Part shown: positions 7,338 through 11,133 of the stretch, in pieces
Numbering within the stretch: position 1 is the first letter of the stretch
How the letters are laid out: each line of letters begins with the position of its first letter
Assembly: GCA_025352185.1 (NCBI GenBank)
Contig: JANXTV010000521.1
Location: forward strand, 1-11,133
Source of the DNA: Oligoflexia bacterium
GTDB taxonomy: Bacteria; Bdellovibrionota; UBA1018
Length of the DNA stretch: 11,133 bases
Reading direction: 5' to 3'
Notes under the pieces: model-generated
The model's input: the letters and a program-made list of their open reading frames with translations, nothing else
What the model was told of the DNA's origin: nothing
Databases searched by the model: none
Made by a program: the position numbers and the translations under genes

Positions 7338-8852
7338 CTAGGTCGAAGAAAAATTTAGGTTTCGTACAAATCGATCTTGGAAATCATCCTGGAGCGCGAG
7401 TTCGACCGGCCTTCGCATCGTCTCGAGTCGGTCCGTAAACTTTTTCCGGTTTTCTGGGCTCAGGGCCGCGTAGAGCGAAACTCCGGTCAGTGAAGCATTT
7501 CCAATTACGCGGACCGGTATACCGGGAGGGAGGAGACCGACGCCCGCCACGGAATCGAGCCGCAAGTTTTGGGCGAATGTACCAGCTAGGTAGATACATT
7601 TCGGGACCACGCCCGCACGCTCGATTAAAAGGTCTCCCGCCGTCCGGGTCGCGGATTTTGCGAGCTGAAACTCCCGGACGTCGTCGGCGAGTAAACTAAT
7701 TTCGGGAGTCACCTCGAGACGCCCCCCGGGCACGTAACCGTCTTCGGTGATGAGTTTATCCATCACCGATTCGTTTAGAAGGTCAATGAGCCCCGAACCG
7801 CAAATCCCCCGCGCGAGATCGTTATGAATCGTTTCGAGATGCCAGGCATTTCCCGATCGCCGCGCGACGGAAATCGCCCCCGCTTCGGCCCGCATGCCCT
7901 GGCTTATATTTCCGCCTTCGAATGCCGGACCGGCGGGCGCACTGGAGAGCCAAAGTTCACCCCGGCCATTATTCACGACGATTTCGGTATTCGTCCCGAT
8001 ATCGACCAGCATCCAAGGCTCGGGCGCCGCGAGCGCTTCGATCGCTAAAATTCCCGCGACGGTGTCGCCGCCGACGAATCCGGCGAGGAGGGGGAGAGTA
8101 TGGACGACGAGACCGTCCAGTTCCGAAAACGCTCGTTCGCCCGCTTCGCGGGAATCGGGCTGAAAGGGAGCCACCGCGAGCGAATCGATCGAACGATTTA
8201 AGAGGAAGCTCGTCATCGCCGAGTTTCCTGAACAAAAGAGTCCGCCGGAGAATGCGGCGGCGAAAAGTTCAGGCACTTCGACCCGGAGGGCATCGAGGCA
8301 GGATTTTAAAGTTTCGAGTAAACTCGCCTGGAGCGAACCCACTCCCTTTACTTGGGCATGGTGAAGCCTCGTCATCACGTCCGCGCCGAAACGAACCTGC
8401 CGATTCAGGAGGTGCGCTTCGATCAGCGGTGCTCCGCCTCGGCGGTTCACGAGCGCAACCACGACTCCGGTAGAACCGAGATCACATACTAAAAACGGTA
8501 CCCCGTCCTTCGAGATGGCGTACGAACCGAGATCGGAGTGTTTAGCTATCCTCGGGCGATTACGGATCGTTTCCGCAGACGGAACTTCGACCACGAGATT
8601 TGTCTTCGGGCGCGACTGGCAGGAAAGGCGCCAGCCGGAAGCGAGCTCACTTTCCCGAAATGCTTCGCGGTCCTTCGACGAAATGGCGGTAAAACCATCC
8701 TCGATTCGAACGCGACACTTATGGCAGGTACCGTTTCCACCGCAGGCCGCGTTCACCGGTACGGAATTCTCCTGGAGGTAATCAAGGAGTCTCGCCCCGA
8801 CGGGCGATGAAAATTCGAGGGTTTCGCCCCGAAGGTTCACGCGAATCTTCAC
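7338..8852 (-). CDS. RACo/RamA-like ATP-dependent reductive activator of a corrinoid protein (2Fe-2S + ASKHA)
   Basis: Family members use ATP to push an electron from a [2Fe-2S] ferredoxin domain onto inactive Co(II) corrinoid, restoring Co(I). The N-terminal ferredoxin domain (about 1-90) has all four ligands: Cys37, Cys43, Cys46 and Cys78 (C-x5-C-x2-C-x31-C). The rest is an ASKHA-type nucleotide-binding fold: VCDLGSTGVVVAL (122-134), GFVGGDTVAGILA (258-270), VDIGTNTEIVV (283-293), SAPAGPAFEGGN (304-315), GICGSGLID (349-357), YLAGTFAQN (421-429) and GNASLTG (451-457). At 504 residues it is shorter than the characterised activators I know (about 600 or more), apparently between the two domains. 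The start is GTG at 8852, with GGAG seven bases upstream, in a GTGA overlap with the preceding stop, implying coupled translation. Lying directly before a MetH that lacks its activation domain, it is probably that enzyme's reactivase; this role is inferred. Confidence 0.88.
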   Translation of the reverse strand: MKIRVNLRGETLEFSSPVGARLLDYLQENSVPVNAACGGNGTCHKCRVRIEDGFTAISSKDREAFRESELASGWRLSCQSRPKTNLVVEVPSAETIRNRPRIAKHSDLGSYAISKDGVPFLVCDLGSTGVVVALVNRRGGAPLIEAHLLNRQVRFGADVMTRLHHAQVKGVGSLQASLLETLKSCLDALRVEVPELFAAAFSGGLFCSGNSAMTSFLLNRSIDSLAVAPFQPDSREAGERAFSELDGLVVHTLPLLAGFVGGDTVAGILAIEALAAPEPWMLVDIGTNTEIVVNNGRGELWLSSAPAGPAFEGGNISQGMRAEAGAISVARRSGNAWHLETIHNDLARGICGSGLIDLLNESVMDKLITEDGYVPGGRLEVTPEISLLADDVREFQLAKSATRTAGDLLIERAGVVPKCIYLAGTFAQNLRLDSVAGVGLLPPGIPVRVIGNASLTGVSLYAALSPENRKKFTDRLETMRRPVELALQDDFQDRFVRNLNFSST

Positions 8853-10723
8853 AGCTTAACTCCGAGCTTCAGAGCATCGAGAGCCACCGAAGTTCGTCCG
8901 AGGGGGGCGCTTACGCAAAACCCTTCGCATTCCCGCGCGAGGCTCTGCATTACTTTTACCGCGATCGCGACGCCGCGTTTAACCGCTTCTTCTTTATCGT
9001 CCCCGGCCCTTTCCATTTCTTCGAGCACCCACGCGGGTACGCTCACTCCGGGAACCTCGTTCGCCATAAATTCGGCGTTACGGAAACTGACGAGCGGCCA
9101 GATCCCGACGACGTGAGGGCGATACTCTTTTCCGATCAGATCTTTCCACCGCCGAAAACTATCCGCATCGAAAATGGGCTGGGTGATTGCGAAGTCGGCG
9201 CCGCTTTCTACTTTATAACTCCAGCGTTTCACTTCGTTTTCAAGGTTGATCGAAGTGGGATTCGATGCAACGCCAATACCAAATTCGGTCCCGCGTCCGA
9301 GGACATCGCCGTTCGGACTTACGCCCCGGTTTAAACAGTCTGCGAGGTAAGTCAGACCGATCGCATCGATATCGTAAACGGCCGTGGCTTCACGGTTATT
9401 TCCGAGCTTCGGAGGATCTCCCGTGACGAGCAGCACATCATTCACTCCGTTTACAAATGCTCCGAGGAGATCGGATTGGAGCGCAATGAGATTCCGGTCC
9501 CGAGTCGTGAAGTGCGGGATAGCGTGAAGTTTTCCCCCGAAATGTTTTTCAACCAGGGCCGCGATATGGAGCGATCCTACCCGCGTAATCGCACGGGCGC
9601 TGTCCGGTACATTAATGAATTCAACTCCGGCGGCTGCGACGCTCGCCGCGTCTTCTAGAAACTTACGCGTCTCCGTCCCTTTCGGGGGAAGGAGCTCGAC
9701 GGAATAAACTTTACGTCCTTCGCGAAGCGCCTTACCGATGTGACTCGCGCCCCGGCTTTCGATCGAAACTCGGGTCGTCCCGGCGGGAGTATCCGAAATA
9801 CGAATCACCGGATTCGACTCGGTTTTTTTCGCCGCCATCATTTTCACGGTCGAGCGAATTGCCCGAATATGATCGGGACCGGTTCCGCAGCATCCACCTA
9901 CTCCGGTCGCACCGGCCTCGATAAACCGCTTCGCGTACTTCCCGAGGTAGTCGGGCGAGGTCATGTAAAAATAACGTCCGTTTAACTGCCGAGGAGTTCC
10001 GGCGTTCGGCTGGACTACGATGGGTTTCGAAACTTGGGGGGCGAGTTTCGTTAAACTCGTGAGTAGGTCACTCGGGCCTTCGGAACAGTTTAAACCGAGA
10101 TATTGGACGTCGTCTCTCGTTCCGATTTTTAGGGCGAAACTCGCGAGGAGTTCATTTTGGATACTCTTCACGGAGAGCGAAGCCAGAATCGGTCGATCGC
10201 GGTCCACGCTCCGCACGCCATCGATCGCGGCGGTCAGCTCACTCAGGTTTGAAAAGGTTTCGAGGATATAGAGATCAAACCCGTAGGCCCGCGGATCTTC
10301 GCGAGCGGCCGAGTCCGCAATTTTTGCGACCCGTAGAAAATCATCCTTCGCGGTCACGAGCCCGTACGCGCCGAGAGGTTCCACGAGAACGCCGAGGGGA
10401 CCGATCGAAAGGCCCACCTTCACACCGGGATGGGCAGCTTCTTGACGCTGCCGGGCTGCGTTCGCATTCTTTAATCCGGCGCGAAGGAGTGCAACTTGTT
10501 GGGCCTCGATATCAAACTTCTTCAGCTGAGGCTCGGTAATGGAAAAGGTATTCGTCGTGAGAAATCCGGCGCCCGCCTCGATGTAACTCTCGTGCACCGC
10601 GATAACATCCGCGGGGGAGTTCACGTTCAATTCCTCGAACGGACGATTAATGTAGAACCCCCGCTCGTAGAGCTCGGTCCCCATTCCGCCATCGAAAATT
10701 AAAAATTCAGAAGAAACAGCCAT
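8849..10723 (-). CDS. yitJ: bifunctional homocysteine S-methyltransferase / 5,10-methylenetetrahydrofolate reductase (YitJ type)
   Basis: Two enzymes are fused. Residues about 1-292 form a homocysteine S-methyltransferase barrel: FDGGMGTEL (10-18), TTNTF (56-60), zinc ligands Cys213 (LNCSEG) and Cys278/Cys279 (GGCCGT). Residues about 325-624 form a methylenetetrahydrofolate reductase: SVELLPPKG (341-349) with the probable catalytic Glu343, VTGDPPK (433-439) at the flavin site and TQPIFDAD (514-521). The reductase makes 5-methyltetrahydrofolate, the methyl donor for the MetH encoded two genes downstream. The methyl donor of the N-terminal barrel is uncertain, since it has no cobalamin or folate-binding domain of its own. 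Length, 624 residues, matches the Bacillus YitJ type. The start ATG has GAGG six bases upstream. It is the first gene of the operon and overlaps the next gene by four bases. Confidence 0.93.
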   Translation of the reverse strand: MAVSSEFLIFDGGMGTELYERGFYINRPFEELNVNSPADVIAVHESYIEAGAGFLTTNTFSITEPQLKKFDIEAQQVALLRAGLKNANAARQRQEAAHPGVKVGLSIGPLGVLVEPLGAYGLVTAKDDFLRVAKIADSAAREDPRAYGFDLYILETFSNLSELTAAIDGVRSVDRDRPILASLSVKSIQNELLASFALKIGTRDDVQYLGLNCSEGPSDLLTSLTKLAPQVSKPIVVQPNAGTPRQLNGRYFYMTSPDYLGKYAKRFIEAGATGVGGCCGTGPDHIRAIRSTVKMMAAKKTESNPVIRISDTPAGTTRVSIESRGASHIGKALREGRKVYSVELLPPKGTETRKFLEDAASVAAAGVEFINVPDSARAITRVGSLHIAALVEKHFGGKLHAIPHFTTRDRNLIALQSDLLGAFVNGVNDVLLVTGDPPKLGNNREATAVYDIDAIGLTYLADCLNRGVSPNGDVLGRGTEFGIGVASNPTSINLENEVKRWSYKVESGADFAITQPIFDADSFRRWKDLIGKEYRPHVVGIWPLVSFRNAEFMANEVPGVSVPAWVLEEMERAGDDKEEAVKRGVAIAVKVMQSLARECEGFCVSAPLGRTSVALDALKLGVKL

Positions 10724-10733
10724 TTACCGCCTC

Positions 10734-10745
10734 AAAACTAGTTTT
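10734..10745. promoter_or_regulatory. perfect 12-bp palindrome, candidate operator of the methionine operon
   Basis: AAAACTAGTTTT is an exact inverted repeat ending ten bases before the ATG of the first methionine-operon gene and just upstream of its GAGG ribosome binding site. A repressor bound here would block the operon's initiation region. It does not match the MetJ box (AGACGTCT) or the MetR spacing (TGAA-N5-TTCA) that I know. No clear -35/-10 pair was found. Confidence 0.35.
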
Positions 10746-10760
10746 CAACCTCGCATAGAC

Positions 10761-10797
10761 CGGGTCCCCATTTCAAGCCGCTTCGTCCCCGGACCCG
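10761..10797. repeat. 7-bp inverted repeat in the divergent region
   Basis: CGGGTCC (10761-10767) and GGACCCG (10791-10797) are exact reverse complements 23 bp apart, with centres 30 bp (about three helical turns) apart. This could be a hairpin in a 5' leader or paired operator half-sites between the methionine operon and the divergent MoxR gene. It matches no SAM, SAH or cobalamin riboswitch that I can recognise. Confidence 0.3.
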
Positions 10798-10900
10798 AGT
10801 TTCGCAGTGAAAACGTCAGAATCCCGCCACGCACGTATTCGACGAAGAATCCTTCACCCGATTGGATTTTTCGCCGAAGAGAAAATGAAGGAAATCATCG

Positions 10901-11133
10901 ATGAAAGCCGTAAATCTCGCACCCCAAGTCAACCTCGTCGAATCCCTAAAATCCCGCCTTTCAACCGTCCTCCAGGGAAAAGGGGGCATCGTCGAAAGTG
11001 CCATCGCATGTTTCTTCGCGAATGGTCACCTCCTCCTCGAGGGCCCTCCGGGAACCGGAAAAACCTCGCTAGCAAAGGGCATGGCCGCGGCGTTCGGAGG
11101 TAAGTTTTCGCGGATTCAGATGACTTCCGATCT
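10901..11133 (+). CDS. MoxR-family AAA+ ATPase, N-terminal fragment
   Basis: The frame is open from ATG 10901 to the right edge, giving 77 full residues of a protein usually about 320 long. Walker A is complete at 48-55 (GPPGTGKT), preceded by HLLLEG as in MoxR proteins, and RIQMTSDL (71-78) matches the conserved strand that in MoxR continues to LP. The start is supported by AAGGA eight bases upstream and an in-frame TGA at 10886-10888; Walker A then falls at the usual distance from the N terminus. MoxR ATPases are chaperone-like cytoplasmic proteins that often work with DUF58 and von Willebrand-type (VWA) proteins encoded downstream, which would lie outside this window. It is transcribed away from the methionine operon across a 177-bp gap. 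Confidence 0.9.
   Translation, partial: MKAVNLAPQVNLVESLKSRLSTVLQGKGGIVESAIACFFANGHLLLEGPPGTGKTSLAKGMAAAFGGKFSRIQMTSD

Noticed and set aside
7922..8473. 183-codon plus-strand open frame opposite the activator gene
   Set aside because: Very arginine-rich and antisense to a gene with complete domain motifs; typical of a shadow frame.
10724..10900. SAM, SAH or cobalamin riboswitch ahead of the methionine operon
   Set aside because: The leader is short and I see neither the conserved SAM or SAH core sequences nor a B12 box; only a simple inverted repeat and a palindrome are present.
10807..11103. 98-codon plus-strand open frame starting in the divergent gap
   Set aside because: It overlaps the MoxR N terminus in another frame. 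The frame starting at 10901 contains an intact Walker A and a good ribosome binding site.

Overview
The window is dense bacterial chromosome: about ten features cover nearly all of it, and I see no tRNA, rRNA, CRISPR array, insertion sequence or phage gene. Codon use and base composition look uniform, so nothing suggests recent transfer. An exported cysteine-rich protein and a MoxR-type ATPase fit a Gram-negative bacterium. A relative of Bdellovibrio or the former Deltaproteobacteria is possible, but that is only an impression; no taxonomic marker is present.

Left part (1-3316): the C-terminal end of a GNAT-type acetyltransferase (+) converges, with overlapping stop codons, on an unrecognised 236-residue protein (-) that contains an internal duplication. 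A 233-bp divergent gap with tandem TTAACCGC repeats separates that gene from a cryptochrome/photolyase-family gene (+). The photolyase overlaps by 20 bp a convergent beta-class carbonic anhydrase (-).

Middle (3317-4814): the short gap upstream of the carbonic anhydrase has weak promoter-like elements in both directions. It is followed by an exported DUF2252-like protein (+) of unknown function, which ends 12 bp before the convergent methionine operon.

Right part (4815-10723, minus strand): a three-gene methionine/one-carbon operon, transcribed in this order. First is a bifunctional homocysteine S-methyltransferase/methylenetetrahydrofolate reductase (YitJ type). Second is a [2Fe-2S]-plus-ASKHA ATPase resembling reductive activators of corrinoid proteins (RACo/RamA). 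Third is a short cobalamin-dependent methionine synthase (MetH) that lacks the usual AdoMet/flavodoxin activation domain. The gene junctions are a GTGA overlap and a 15-bp gap. The simplest model is that YitJ makes methyl-tetrahydrofolate, MetH uses it to methylate homocysteine, and the ATPase reduces inactive cob(II)alamin MetH in place of the missing domain. This is the most interesting system in the window. A related pairing has, as I recall, been implicated genetically in other bacteria, so it may not be wholly new.

Right edge: a divergent MoxR-family AAA+ ATPase gene starts at 10901 and runs off the window. The gap between it and the methionine operon holds a perfect 12-bp palindrome next to the operon's ribosome binding site and a separate 7-bp inverted repeat.
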